Shown here: positions 27,799 to 38,286 of the stretch, piece by piece
Position numbering within the stretch: the first letter of the stretch is position 1
How the letters are laid out: each line of letters begins with the position of its first letter
NCBI RefSeq assembly: GCF_900100605.1
Contig: NZ_FNCN01000006.1
Span: 88,476 to 152,475, forward strand
DNA length: 64,000 nt
Direction of reading: 5' to 3'
From: Sinosporangium album
GTDB lineage: Bacteria; Actinomycetota; Actinomycetes; Streptosporangiales; Streptosporangiaceae
Notes under the pieces: generated by a model
Told to the model about the DNA's origin: nothing
The model's input: the letters and a program-made list of their open reading frames with translations, nothing else
Databases searched by the model: none
Program-made: the position numbers and the translations under genes

Positions 27799-29109
27799 AT
27801 GTCAGACGGTCACGGTTCCAACCCCGAGCCACCGCCCGCCTGGGCACCACAGCAACCACCGCCCTACGACGCCGAGCGTGCCTCTCCATGGACCACACCC
27901 GGCTCACCTCAGAGTTCCGGCCCTCAAGGCCAGGTTCCACCGCCTCAACAGCACCCCGGACAACCGTATGGCAGCCCGCAGCACGGGCAGCCGCCCTACG
28001 GCGGCAACCCATACGGCGCCTACGGGCAGGCACCCTATGGGCAGGCACCTTACGGGCAGCACCCAGGCTACGGCCAGGCTCCGCCGGCCCTGCGCCCAGG
28101 GATCATCCCGCTGCGCCCGCTCGGCCTCGGCGACATCCTCGACGGCGCGACCAAACTGATCCGGTCGAACCCCGGGGTCATGCTGGGCCTGTCGGCGATC
28201 TTCGCCGCCGCCGCGTCGATCCCGACGGCGCTCTCCCAGGCCGGGCAGCTTGAGACCCTCAACGCGCCCATTCCGCAGACCAGCGAGGCCGCGGTCGACG
28301 AGATGCTCGGCAGCCTCACCGGCCTCGGCGTCTCGCTGCTCGTCAGCTTCGTCGTCGTGACGGTGCTCGGCGGCATCGTGACCCGCGTGCTCGGCCGGGC
28401 GGTCTTCGGCGGCCGCATCACGATGGGCGAGGCCTGGAATCTCACCAAGGGACGGCTGCCCGCGCTGTTCGGCCTGGCCGTTCTGACGACGCTTGTCATC
28501 ACGGTCGTCCCGCTATTGCTCATATTTCTGATCATGGCGGCGGTGTGGAGCGGCGTGGTCGATCCCATGACAGCGCTGGGCCTTCTGATGCTGTCAATCG
28601 CGATCATTCTCCCTTACGCGCTGTTCTTCCAGACGAAGTTCGCCCTGGCGGCGCCCGCGGTCGTGCTTGAAGGACGTTCCGCCCCGGACGCCATAAGGCG
28701 CTCATGGAGCCTGACCTCCGGGTCGTTCTGGCGCATTCTCGGCATCACTCTGCTGACCACGATCTTGGTCTTTCTCTTCAACACGCTCGTCAGCCTCCCG
28801 TTCGGGATGATCGTGGGCCTGATCGCCCTGACCGGCGGGGCCTCATCGGCGACCCTGATCATCGCCACACTGGTGAGCGCCATCGGATCCACGATCGCCG
28901 CCACCGTCGCCTACCCGTTCCAGGCGGGGGTGATGGGCCTGCTCTACGCCGACCGGCGCATGCGGGCCGAGGCGTTCGACCTGGTCCTGCAGACCGCCGC
29001 GATCGAACAGCAGCGCCAAGGCTGGGTCCACGCCTCCGCCGACGATCTCTGGCATCCTTCGAACTCCGCACACAACTCTGCACAGAGGACACCTCCGGGA
29101 GCACCGTGA
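27799..29109 (+). CDS. Multi-pass membrane protein with proline/glutamine-rich N-terminus
   Basis: This 436-residue protein has a Pro/Gln/Tyr/Gly-rich cytoplasmic N-terminus (about 1-95, with YGQAP repeats) followed by about six transmembrane helices. The membrane part begins GIIPLRPLGLGDILDGATKLIRSNPG, typical of actinobacterial proteins annotated with a glycerophosphodiester-phosphodiesterase membrane domain; no catalytic domain is present. It is the first gene of a run in which each stop overlaps the next start by 4 bp. Partners (DUF4129, DUF4350, MoxR, DUF58) suggest a membrane-assembly or stress role. The specific function is unknown. Confidence 0.78.
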   Translation: MSDGHGSNPEPPPAWAPQQPPPYDAERASPWTTPGSPQSSGPQGQVPPPQQHPGQPYGSPQHGQPPYGGNPYGAYGQAPYGQAPYGQHPGYGQAPPALRPGIIPLRPLGLGDILDGATKLIRSNPGVMLGLSAIFAAAASIPTALSQAGQLETLNAPIPQTSEAAVDEMLGSLTGLGVSLLVSFVVVTVLGGIVTRVLGRAVFGGRITMGEAWNLTKGRLPALFGLAVLTTLVITVVPLLLIFLIMAAVWSGVVDPMTALGLLMLSIAIILPYALFFQTKFALAAPAVVLEGRSAPDAIRRSWSLTSGSFWRILGITLLTTILVFLFNTLVSLPFGMIVGLIALTGGASSATLIIATLVSAIGSTIAATVAYPFQAGVMGLLYADRRMRAEAFDLVLQTAAIEQQRQGWVHASADDLWHPSNSAHNSAQRTPPGAP

Positions 29110-29741
29110 CACCTGTCGACGCCGAGCGGGGCGAAGCCCGGGGCGAGGCCGTACAGGAGCTGCTCAAACCGCACTACGAGAGCGAGCCGCTGCCGACGCG
29201 CCTCCTGCGCTACGTGCGGGAGTTCATCAGCGATCTCCTCGACTCCGCCACGGGCGGCACCGTCGGCGGGATCGCCGCCGCGATCCTGCTCGTCGCGCTG
29301 CTCCTCGCGCTCGCCGGGCTGCTCCTGTGGTGGGCGCGCCGCGCCGACAGGGGCCGCCGCGCGGTCGCGACAGGCGACCTGTTCGGAGGGGGCGTCCACA
29401 CCGCCGCCGAGCACCGCCGGGCCGCCGACGCCCTCGCGGCCGAAGGCCGCTGGACCGAGGCGATCCAGGAACGGCTCCGCGCCGTCGCCCGCGACCTGGA
29501 AGAGCGGGCGCTCGTCGACGCGATGCCAGGCCGTACGGCAGGCGAACTCGCCGCCGACGGCGGGCGGGCCCTCCCGCCGCTCGCGGCGGACCTCGCCGCC
29601 GCCGCCCACCTCTTCGACGACGTCACCTACGGCGAGGTCCCGGGCACGGGCGACGGGTACGCGACCATGCGCGACCTCGACGAACGGCTCCGCCAGGCCC
29701 GGCCCGTCGCCGCCGCCGGGCAGCCGGGAGGAGCGCCGTGA
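29106..29741 (+). CDS. DUF4129 domain membrane protein
   Basis: This 211-residue protein has one transmembrane helix (about 59-82, ILLVALLLALAGLLLWW) and a C-terminal cytoplasmic DUF4129 domain (AAEGRWTEAIQERLRAVARDL, then RTAGELAADGG and FDDVTYGEVPG). DUF4129 domains occur with MoxR/DUF58 modules and sometimes with transglutaminases. The GTG at 29106 overlaps the previous stop as GTGA, with GGGAG 5 nt upstream. Confidence 0.85.
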   Translation: MTPVDAERGEARGEAVQELLKPHYESEPLPTRLLRYVREFISDLLDSATGGTVGGIAAAILLVALLLALAGLLLWWARRADRGRRAVATGDLFGGGVHTAAEHRRAADALAAEGRWTEAIQERLRAVARDLEERALVDAMPGRTAGELAADGGRALPPLAADLAAAAHLFDDVTYGEVPGTGDGYATMRDLDERLRQARPVAAAGQPGGAP

Positions 29742-31029
29742 CCCAGCCCCCCGCACCCCAGCCCGCCGTGCCACACCCCGCCGTGGCCCAGCCCGCCGTG
29801 CCCCAGACCACAGCAACCCACTCCCCCGCGATCCACTCCCCCGCACCCGGACGGCCCTCGACCTCCACCTCCACCTCGACCTCCGTCTCCCCCACGGCGA
29901 AAAGCCTGTGGCGCTCCGGCCGGGGCATCGTCGCCATCGCGCTCATCATCCTCGCCGCGGCCGTGGTGACGCTGCTCCTGTCATCGGGCCAGCGACAAGG
30001 CCGCCCCCTGGACCCCGACGACACCTCCCTCGCGGGCTCCCACGCCTTGGCGCAGCTCCTGCGGGACCGCGGCGTGACCGTCCACCGGGTCGACAGCGCC
30101 GCCGCCGCGGAGGCCTCCGTGCGGGCGGCCCGCGAGAACGCGCAGGTGCTCGTGACGGGCACGGCCTACCTGAGCGAGCAGGAAGCCGACCGCCTCGCGT
30201 CGTCGAGAGCGGATCTGCTGCTCGTCGGGCCCGTGCCGTACGCCGAACGGCTCGCCCCCGACGCCACGACGCCCGAAGGCGGGCAGGACGCGATCTCCCG
30301 CTCGCGGGACCCGGGCTGCTTCCTGCCCGCCGCGGTGAAGGCCGGCAGCGCCTACCTCGGGGGCCTGACGTACAGCGGCCCGGCCGGCGCGATCGGCTGC
30401 TACCCGGCGGGCGACGCGTACACGCTGCTGCGCTACCCCCAGGGCGGGCACACGGTGACCTTGGTGGGCAGCGGCGACTTCATGACCAACCAGCGCCTCG
30501 CCGAGGACGGCAACGCCGCACTCGCGCTCAACCTCGCGGGAACCCGCCCCACACTGATCTGGCTCGTCCCTTCCCCGGAGCCGCCGCAGGTCGCTGGCGC
30601 CCAGGGCAAAAGCTTCAACGACCTGATCCCGGCCGGGGTGAAATGGGGCGCGCTGCAGCTGGCCCTGGCGGTACTGCTGGTGGCGTTCTGGCAGGGACGC
30701 AGGCTCGGCCCGGTCGTGGCCGAGAAACTGCCCGTCGTGGTGCGCGCCGCCGAGACCGTCGAGGGGCGGGGCCGGCTCTACCGGGCCAGGCGGGCCAGGG
30801 CCCGCGCCGCCGACGCGCTGCGGACGGGCACACTGCATCGGATCACTCCCCGCCTCGGCCTGCCGCCGGGCGCGGGATGGGAGGCTGTGGTGTCCGCCGT
30901 GGCGGGACGCACAGGACACGACACGGGCAGGGTTGGGGCCGCGCTGTACGGCCCGCCGCCCGCCGACGACGCCGGGCTGAGCGCCCTGGCCGACTATCTG
31001 GACAGTCTGGAGAGGCAGGTTAAGGACTC

Positions 31030-31033
<4 letters not shown>
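29738..31033 (+). CDS. DUF4350 domain membrane protein
   Basis: This 431-residue protein has a Pro/Ala/Thr/Ser-rich N-terminus, TM1 at about 62-82, an extracytoplasmic DUF4350 domain (DTSLAGSHALAQLLRDRGVTVHRV, LVTGTAYLSEQEADRL, VGSGDFMTNQRLAEDGNAALALNL) and a second helix at about 315-330. DUF4350 resembles a GATase-like fold and is found with MoxR and DUF58 genes. The GTG at 29738 overlaps the DUF4129 stop. Confidence 0.85.
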
Positions 31034-32015
<982 letters not shown>

Positions 32016-32019
<4 letters not shown>

Positions 32020-32164
32020 GCGGCCCCGGGGCGACGACCGGCGCCACAACGGGCCGCGCCGGGACCAACGGCCCTGGGACGACCGGCGCCACAACGGGCG
32101 GCACCACAACGGGCGGCACCGGGACGAGCCGTGCCGGGACGGCCCACCCGGGAGGTCGCCGACC
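32016..32164. repeat. Gly/Thr-coding repeat between moxR and the DUF58 gene
   Basis: A GC-rich imperfect tandem array (units such as ACGACCGGCGCCACAACGGGC and CGGCACCACAACGGG) fills most of the gap after moxR. It can be read as a 52-codon Gly/Thr/Ala-rich frame starting ATGA at the moxR stop and ending at 32174, out of frame with DUF58. No other gene content is seen. Confidence 0.65.
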
Positions 32165-33523
32165 GTGGCGCTGACCGGACGGGCCGGGCTGCTCGCCGCG
32201 CTCGGGGCGCTCCTCGTGCTGATCGCGCCCCGGCCCGGCCTCGCCGTACTCGGCGTCTGCCTCCTCATCGCGGCGCTCATCGCCGTCGACCTGGCGCTCG
32301 CCGGCGGTGTGCGCGAGCTGCGCTTCCAGCGGTCGGGCGAACGGCTCGTACGGCTCGGCGGGCAGGTCGAGGCCGTCCTGATCGTGGAGAACCCCGGCAG
32401 GCGGCGCGTGCGCGGCGTGCTGCGCGACGCCTGGCCGCCGTCAGCGGGCGGGACGCCCCGCCACCACCGCCTCGATGTGCCTCCCGGCGAACGGCGGCGC
32501 CTCGTCACCACCCTCACCCCGACCCGGCGGGGAGACCGCGAAGCCGTCACCGTCACAGTGCGGGCGCTCGGCCCGCTCGGCCTCGCCGCCCGCCAAGGGT
32601 CCCACCGCGTGCCGTGGTCGGTGCGGGTGCTGCCGCCGTTCCTCAGCCGCAAACACCTGCCGTCCCGCCTGGCCCGCCTGCGCGAACTCGAAGGCCGGCA
32701 CCCCGCGCTCGTCCGCGGCCAGGGCACCGAGTTCGACTCCCTGCGGGAATACGTCGTCGGCGACGACGTGCGCTCCATCGACTGGCGGGCGACCGCGCGC
32801 CGCAGCGACGTCGTCGTGCGCACCTGGCGGCCCGAGCGCGACCGGCGCGTGCTCATCGTGCTCGACACCGGCCGGACCTCGGCCGGCCGCGTCGGCGAAG
32901 CCCCCATCCCGCTCGCCGGCGCCGCCCCCCAACCGGCCGGCGGCGCGCTGCCCGCGCCCGGATGGCCGCGGCTCGACTGGTCCATGGACGCCGCGCTCCT
33001 GCTGGCCGCCCTCGCCGCCCGGGCCGGCGACCGCGTCGACTTCCTCGCCTACGACCGCGCGGTGCGCGCGTGGGTGTCGGGCGCCAGCCGTACGGAACTC
33101 CTGTCCGCCCTGGTCACCTCCATGGCCCCCATCGAGGCCGAGCTCGTCGAGGCCGACTCGGCGGGCATGGTCGCCGAGGTGCTCTCCCGGGCCAGACGCC
33201 GATGCCTGGTCGTCCTGCTCACCGACCTCAACCCGGCGGCCCTCGACGAGGGGCTGCTGCCGCACCTGCCCCAGCTCGCGTCGCGCCACCTCGTGCTCGT
33301 CGCCGCCGTCGCCGACCCCAGGGTCGCCGCCATGGCGGCCGGGCGGGGCGCCCCCGAGCTGGTCTACGACGCCGCGGCGGCCGAACACACCCAGAGCGAA
33401 CGGCACAAGCTCACGGCGCGCCTCCGCCGCCAAGGCGTCGAAGTGGTCGACGCCCTCCCGGACGACATCGCGCCCGCCCTCGCCGACGCCTACCTGGCCC
33501 TCAAGGCCGCCGGGCGGCTCTGA
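32165..33523 (+). CDS. DUF58 domain protein (VWA-like partner of MoxR)
   Basis: This 452-residue protein has two N-terminal membrane helices (about 8-45), a beta-rich middle part and the DUF58 core (GQGTEFDSLREYVVGDDVRSIDW), which precedes a von-Willebrand-A-like fold (RVLIVLDTGRTS). It probably docks on MoxR at the membrane face. The GTG at 32165 has GGGAGG 9 nt upstream and begins MALTGRAGLL, the usual start of close relatives as I recall them. Unlike the four preceding genes it does not overlap its upstream neighbour. Confidence 0.88.
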   Translation: MALTGRAGLLAALGALLVLIAPRPGLAVLGVCLLIAALIAVDLALAGGVRELRFQRSGERLVRLGGQVEAVLIVENPGRRRVRGVLRDAWPPSAGGTPRHHRLDVPPGERRRLVTTLTPTRRGDREAVTVTVRALGPLGLAARQGSHRVPWSVRVLPPFLSRKHLPSRLARLRELEGRHPALVRGQGTEFDSLREYVVGDDVRSIDWRATARRSDVVVRTWRPERDRRVLIVLDTGRTSAGRVGEAPIPLAGAAPQPAGGALPAPGWPRLDWSMDAALLLAALAARAGDRVDFLAYDRAVRAWVSGASRTELLSALVTSMAPIEAELVEADSAGMVAEVLSRARRRCLVVLLTDLNPAALDEGLLPHLPQLASRHLVLVAAVADPRVAAMAAGRGAPELVYDAAAAEHTQSERHKLTARLRRQGVEVVDALPDDIAPALADAYLALKAAGRL

Positions 33524-33620
33524 CCGCGACCTTTCGAGTCCCGGACGGCTTCCCCGGCCCGCACACCGCTCGGGCGACCGCCGACGCTCGGGCCGCGCGA
33601 CTACCCCGGTAGACGGGCGG

Positions 33621-34616
33621 TCAGCCGGTGGTCGGGGCCAGGTCGGGGGCGCGCTCCACGTCGCCGGTCTCGCCCGCGAGGGCGGCGCGGCGGCCGAAGA
33701 CGAGGACGTAGGTGAGGAAGAGCGCCTCGGCGACGACGCCGATGCCCACGCGCGCCCAGGTGGGCAGCGGCGACGGGGTGACGAGCGCCTCGATGAGCCC
33801 GGAGATGAACAGGACGATGACCAGCCCGATCGCCACGCTGACCACGGCCCTGCCCTGTTCGGCGAGGGCCTCGCCCCGGCGGCGGGCGCCGGGCGCGATG
33901 GCCGTCCAGCCGAGGCGCATGCCGACGGCGGCGGCGAGGAACACGGCGGTGAGTTCGAGGAGGCCGTGCGGGAGGATAAGGCCGAAGAAGACGTCGAGCT
34001 TGTCCCGCGAGGCCATGAGACCGCCGGACACGCCGACGTTGGCGGCGTTCTGCCAGAGCACCCACGGGATGGGGATGCCGAGCAGGATCGAGAACGCGAT
34101 CACCTGAAGCGAGATCCAGGCGTTGTTCGTCCACACCTGACCGGCGAACGAGGCCGCCGGGCTCTCCGAGTAGTAGTTGGCGAAGTCGTGCTCGACGAGC
34201 TGTTTGATCTCGTCGGGGGACGCGATGGCGGCCTGGACCCCCGGATCGCCGGCCACCCACGCCCCGACGGCCACGGCGACCGCGACGAAGGCCGCCGTGG
34301 TGCCCAGCCACCACCAGCGGGCCTGGTAGACCACCACCGGCAGCGAGACCTGGAAGAACCTCACGAACTCCCGCCAGGCGGGGGCGTGCGCCCCGGTCAC
34401 GGCCGACCTGGCCCGCGCGACCAGGGCCGACAGGCGGCCGACGAGCGCGGCGTCGGCCCGGCCCGACCGGAGAATGGACAGGTGGGTCGCCACGCGCTGG
34501 TAGAGATCGACGAGCTCGTCCACCTCGGCGCCGGTGAGCGAGCGCCTGTTCGCGATCAGCTTCTCCAGGCGGTCCCACGTCTCACGGTGCGCGGTCACGA
34601 AGGCGTCGACATCCAC
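33621..34616 (-). CDS. Stage II sporulation protein M-like membrane protein
   Basis: This 331-residue SpoIIM-family membrane protein has a helical cytoplasmic N-terminus (MDVDAFVTAHRETWDRLEKLI) and about six membrane segments. FANNNNN-like SpoIIM features appear as VWTNNAWISLQVIAFSILLG, and LPHGLLELTAVFLAAAVG is the conserved HGxxE segment. In Bacillus SpoIIM acts in engulfment; the actinobacterial paralogue next to DUF58 and RDD genes is uncharacterised. It is encoded opposite to both neighbours, as Rv3694c is. Confidence 0.87.
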   Translation of the reverse strand: MDVDAFVTAHRETWDRLEKLIANRRSLTGAEVDELVDLYQRVATHLSILRSGRADAALVGRLSALVARARSAVTGAHAPAWREFVRFFQVSLPVVVYQARWWWLGTTAAFVAVAVAVGAWVAGDPGVQAAIASPDEIKQLVEHDFANYYSESPAASFAGQVWTNNAWISLQVIAFSILLGIPIPWVLWQNAANVGVSGGLMASRDKLDVFFGLILPHGLLELTAVFLAAAVGMRLGWTAIAPGARRRGEALAEQGRAVVSVAIGLVIVLFISGLIEALVTPSPLPTWARVGIGVVAEALFLTYVLVFGRRAALAGETGDVERAPDLAPTTG

Positions 34617-34727
34617 AGCGTGAGCCTATTGGCTTCATCGGCGCTCCGGGGAGGCGAGCGCGGGCGGGGCTTTCCGGCGGTGGCCGTACGTCGCGGCAGG
34701 CCGGTCCGCTCCCCTAGGGTGGAAACC

Positions 34728-35675
34728 GTGTCCGATGTCGTGACCGGTGAGGCCGTGGTCGTCGAGGTGCGCCTCGCGCAACTCCCCACGCGCGCCCTCG
34801 CGTTGATCATCGATATGGGCATCCAGCTCCTGACCATGGTCACCGTGCTGATGCTCGTCGCCAACGCGGCGCTGATCACCGACGGCGCGATGGCGACCGC
34901 GCTGATCGTCCTGTTCATCGTGCTGGTGATCGTGGGCTATCCCGTGCTGTTCGAGACCCTCACCAGGGGCCGCAGTCCGGGCAAGTTCGCCATGGGGCTG
35001 CGGGTGGTCGCCGACGACGGCGGCCCCGAACGCTTCAGGCAGGCGCTGTTCCGCGGGCTGGCCGAAGTGGTGGAGATCTGGCTGCTGACCGGTGCACCCG
35101 CGCTGATCACATCGCTGATCTCCGAGAAGGGCAAACGCCTCGGAGACATCTTCGCCGGCACCATCGTCATCTCCGAGCGCGGCCCGCGCACCGACGAGCC
35201 GGTGCTGGAGATCCCGCCTGTTCTCGCGCCGTGGGCGGCGAGCCTGACGTTCGCGCAGCTTCCGCTCGACCTCGCCGGCACGGCCCGGCAATACCTGTCG
35301 CGGCTTCCGCACCTTTCGCCGCCCGTGCAACACGAGATGGGCGTGCGCATCGCCACTCAGGTCATGGCCTATGTGTCGCCCCCTCCGCCCCCGAACGTGC
35401 CGCCGTGGGTCTACCTTTCCGCCGTGTTCGCCGAGCGCCGCCGCCGCGACCACGCCCGCTTCACCGGCCAGGCCGCCCCGGCCTCGCCCCCAGGGCCCCC
35501 AGCGCCGCTAGCGCCCCCAGCGCACTCCATGCCAGCACCGCCGTACGGCACGGCCGCCGGGCAGGCGGCCCCGGGCGTGTCGCCGTACGGCCCGCCCCCC
35601 GGCGAGACGGCCCGGCACGACTCGGACGCCGACTCGACCGGCACGACTCCGGGTGGGTTCGTCCTGCCGTCCTGA
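34728..35675 (+). CDS. RDD-family membrane protein
   Basis: This 315-residue protein has an RDD domain with PTRALALIIDMGI (Arg and Asp of the signature), three or four transmembrane helices and GRSPGKFAMGLRVV, a common RDD segment. A Pro/Ala/Gly-rich cytoplasmic tail follows from about residue 245, containing PYGTAAGQA and SPYGPPPG units. RDD proteins are suspected transporters or ion carriers. The GTG at 34728 was chosen for the start MSDVVTGEAVVVEVRLAQLP, with GGTGG upstream. Confidence 0.86.
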   Translation: MSDVVTGEAVVVEVRLAQLPTRALALIIDMGIQLLTMVTVLMLVANAALITDGAMATALIVLFIVLVIVGYPVLFETLTRGRSPGKFAMGLRVVADDGGPERFRQALFRGLAEVVEIWLLTGAPALITSLISEKGKRLGDIFAGTIVISERGPRTDEPVLEIPPVLAPWAASLTFAQLPLDLAGTARQYLSRLPHLSPPVQHEMGVRIATQVMAYVSPPPPPNVPPWVYLSAVFAERRRRDHARFTGQAAPASPPGPPAPLAPPAHSMPAPPYGTAAGQAAPGVSPYGPPPGETARHDSDADSTGTTPGGFVLPS

Positions 35676-35702
35676 AGTCCGTCCTGCCGTCCTCAGCAGG
35701 CG

Positions 35703-35742
35703 CTTCGGCCACCGCGGCGGCGGGCCGCCGCGGTGGCCGAAG
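35703..35742. terminator. Bidirectional hairpin between the RDD and LVIVD genes
   Basis: A perfect inverted repeat has 19-bp arms (arm CTTCGGCCACCGCGGCGGC, 35703-35721 and 35724-35742) around two central bases. It lies between convergent genes. The arms include AAG/CTT ends but no long T run. Confidence 0.85.
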
Positions 35743-35787
35743 ATCAGGACTCAGAGACCACGCCAGTCGTCAGAGAGCACGCCAGCG

Positions 35788-35837
35788 GTCGTCAGTCGTT
35801 CTCAGTCGTCGTCAGTTGTCGTCAGTTGTCGTCAGTC
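35788..35837. repeat. 10-bp repeat seeded at the LVIVD gene stop codon
   Basis: Five 10-bp units (GTCGTCAGTT and close variants) begin at 35788, 35798, 35808, 35818 and 35828. The unit at 35828 contains the gene's TGA stop (35832-35834), and the other four downstream copies each carry a TGA on the minus strand. The array continues upstream into the poly-Asp coding end as GTCGTC. Confidence 0.88.
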
Positions 35838-37274
35838 GTCGTCATCGTCGTCGTGGCCGCGTCCCCGCTCCGGGTAGGCGTACTGCGTCTGGGCGTTAAG
35901 AATGTCCACCTCGACGCTTCGCGCCTGGTTGGTACGCCTGTCGTTGAGCCTGAGAACGTCGAGGCCCTTCTCAATGTCGCTGTTGTAGATGTAGCCGTTG
36001 TAGTAGTACGACGACCACACACCACCGAGGGTCAGCGCAGTGTCACTGAGGGGGCCGCGCTCGAAGTAGGCGAACTCGTGCGGGTTGCTGGAGTCGGTGA
36101 AGTCCCAGACGGAGATGCCGCCCTGGTACCACGCCTGCACCATGATGTCCTTGCCCTTCACGGGGATGAGCGAGCCGTTGTGGGCGACGCAGTTCTCCGT
36201 GGTGGCCTGGTGCCTGGGGATCTTGAAGTAGCTGCGGAAGACGAGTTTCCCATCCACGATGTCGTAGACGCCGTTGGCGCCGCGCTTGTCGCCGATCGTG
36301 GCGTCGCAGGTCGCGGTGCCGCCGCCGCCGAGCTCGTCGGTGAAGACGACCTTGGTGCCGTCGTTGTTGAAGGTGGCGGAGTGCCAGAACGCGAAGTGCT
36401 CGTCATCGCGTGCCGTCGCGGTCACCTTCGGGTTCTCTCGGTCGGAGATGTCCAGCAGTACGCCTTCGCCCATGCACGCACCGGCCGCGAGGTCCTTGTC
36501 CGGGTAGACCGTGATGTCGTGGCAGCCGGTGGTGGCCGACGTGCCGTAGGGGTACGGCTGGCCGTCGCCGGGGTTGCCGCCGTCGGGGAAGATGTTCGGG
36601 GCCGCGATGAGGGCCGCCTGCTCGGGGGCCCGCACGGGCACCTTGACGATGGAGATCTTGTCGTGCGGCGGCTGGCAGTCGGGGAACCGGCTGGCGGGGC
36701 TGTACGACGAGCTGTACAGGTAGACCGTCCTGCGGTCCTTGCCCGGGACCAGGGTGTGGGTGTGGGAGCCGCAGTCGGTCTCGATGGACTTGACGTAGCG
36801 CGGGTTGCGCACATCACTGATGTCGAAGATCTTGACGCCCTCCCACGACTCCTTCACCGTGGCGCTCTGGCCGACGCTGTTGCAGGAGTCGTTGCTGCGG
36901 GATGAGTCGGTCGACAGGAACAAAAGGTTGCGATAGACGGAGACGTCGTTCTGCGATCCGGGGCAGAGCACCTGGCTGACCAGTACCGGGCGCTTCGGCT
37001 TGCTGATGTCGTAGATCGTGAAACCGCTGTAGTTGCCGACGTAGGCGTAGTCATCCTGGAAGGCCAGGTCGGTTCCATAGGCACCGGCCTGGTCGAAGGG
37101 CGTCTGCTTCGGCAGGTTCGCCACATGCTGCAGGTTGGGGCTCTTCACGATCTCATCGACCGCGGGGATGTCGGCCGCCGCTTGAGCAGGAACGGTTGGC
37201 GCCAACATCGCAATGGCCGCGCTCACGACCACAAGCGCGCGGCCGAGTCGGCCGCGCCCTCGTATGGACGTCAC
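35832..37274 (-). CDS. Secreted LVIVD-repeat beta-propeller-like protein with poly-Asp tail
   Basis: This 480-residue secreted protein has signal peptide residues about 1-33 (ALVVVSAAIAMLAPTVPAQA, ending in AQA). The body carries LVIVD-type repeats such as YVGNYSGFTIYDISKPKRPVLVSQV, VKIFDISDVRNPRYVKSI and VLLDISDRENPKVTAT, typical of a seven-bladed propeller. Several Cys probably form disulfides outside the cell. The C-terminus is GHDDDDDD, encoded by repeat DNA. The GTG at 37274 has AGGAGG 6 nt upstream. It is divergent from a DUF305 lipoprotein gene, a pairing I recall from other actinobacteria. No enzymatic role is known. Confidence 0.87.
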   Translation of the reverse strand: MTSIRGRGRLGRALVVVSAAIAMLAPTVPAQAAADIPAVDEIVKSPNLQHVANLPKQTPFDQAGAYGTDLAFQDDYAYVGNYSGFTIYDISKPKRPVLVSQVLCPGSQNDVSVYRNLLFLSTDSSRSNDSCNSVGQSATVKESWEGVKIFDISDVRNPRYVKSIETDCGSHTHTLVPGKDRRTVYLYSSSYSPASRFPDCQPPHDKISIVKVPVRAPEQAALIAAPNIFPDGGNPGDGQPYPYGTSATTGCHDITVYPDKDLAAGACMGEGVLLDISDRENPKVTATARDDEHFAFWHSATFNNDGTKVVFTDELGGGGTATCDATIGDKRGANGVYDIVDGKLVFRSYFKIPRHQATTENCVAHNGSLIPVKGKDIMVQAWYQGGISVWDFTDSSNPHEFAYFERGPLSDTALTLGGVWSSYYYNGYIYNSDIEKGLDVLRLNDRRTNQARSVEVDILNAQTQYAYPERGRGHDDDDDD

Positions 37275-37482
37275 GGAGGACCTCCTAGTTGGGGGGGTTA
37301 AATGGTGAAATCTTTACTCCTGCATGTGAAACCAGCTAGATGTCATCGTGTCAGGAGTTCCTGCGGATTTGACGTCTTTACGTTCTTCCGGTAGCGGGCT
37401 ATCGTGCTGCGGTGTCCCTGCCGCGGACAGGGATGTACGATCCGCCGTGCTGACAGCCCACCCCGCGGGACAAGGAGGCCGG

Positions 37483-38163
37483 GTGCCGACCACGAGGAGC
37501 AGGGCCCTGATCGTGTTCGCGGCGATCGCAGGAGCCACGCTCCTGACCGGCGCATGCACGGCGGAGAAACCAGGCGGCACCCCCGAGCCCCAGGCCGCCG
37601 CCGCACCCACCGCGCCCGCCGTGCCCGTCATCGCCCCGGGCAAGCCGGGCGAGAGCGCCTCGACGCTCGCTCCGGACGCGCTCCGTACGGCGGTGCCGTC
37701 CCCCGTCGCCAACGCGGCCGACGTCCGCTACGCCCAAGACATGATCGTGCACCACCGGCAGGCCCTGGACATGAGCGTGCTGGCGCCGTCCCGCGCGGTG
37801 TCCACCACGCTCAAAGGGCTCGCCTCCCGCATCAAGGACACCCAGGGCCCCGAGATCCAGGCCATGACCGCCTGGCTCCAGCACCAAGGGCTCCGCGCGC
37901 CCGACCACGGCCACGGCCACGCCACCTCCATGCCGGGCATGGTCTCCCCCGAACGCATGGAGGCGTTGAAGGACGCGACAGGCGAGGAGTTCGACAGGCT
38001 CTTCCTGGAGCTGATGATCAGCCATCACCAGGGGGCCATCACCATGGCCGAGACCGCCCTCGCCGAAGGGTCGCACGTTCAGATCGAGGAGATGGCCGCC
38101 GACGTGATCGCGGTCCAGGCGTCCGAGATCAAACGCATGCGCGAGATGCAGGCCACAGGCTGA
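37483..38163 (+). CDS. DUF305 lipoprotein
   Basis: This 226-residue exported lipoprotein has lipobox LLTGAC after a short hydrophobic segment, a Pro/Ala-rich linker, then the DUF305 four-helix domain. The ferritin-like His motifs DMIVHHRQALDMS and MISHHQGAITMA are both present, and a His/Gly stretch DHGHGHA lies between them. DUF305 proteins often accompany metal, especially copper, handling genes, so metal binding is likely. The GTG at 37483 has GGAGG 4 nt upstream. It is divergent from the LVIVD gene and could act with it at the cell surface. Confidence 0.86.
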   Translation: MPTTRSRALIVFAAIAGATLLTGACTAEKPGGTPEPQAAAAPTAPAVPVIAPGKPGESASTLAPDALRTAVPSPVANAADVRYAQDMIVHHRQALDMSVLAPSRAVSTTLKGLASRIKDTQGPEIQAMTAWLQHQGLRAPDHGHGHATSMPGMVSPERMEALKDATGEEFDRLFLELMISHHQGAITMAETALAEGSHVQIEEMAADVIAVQASEIKRMREMQATG

Positions 38164-38286
38164 GAACCCGGCTCCCCGCCCGCGTCGGCTCCGGGTGGCG
38201 GTCGGATCGAGCACGGCGCCGATGACGGAGGTGAAACGCTGCCAGGCGCTCCGCTCGTCGGCGAGCGCCCGTTCGGCCGGGGCGGC

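Noticed and set aside
32475-34727. N-terminal 750 codons of a 1066-codon frame ending in the RDD protein
   Set aside because: This part overlaps DUF58 in another frame and is antisense to the SpoIIM-like gene. Only the part from 34728 matches the RDD family.
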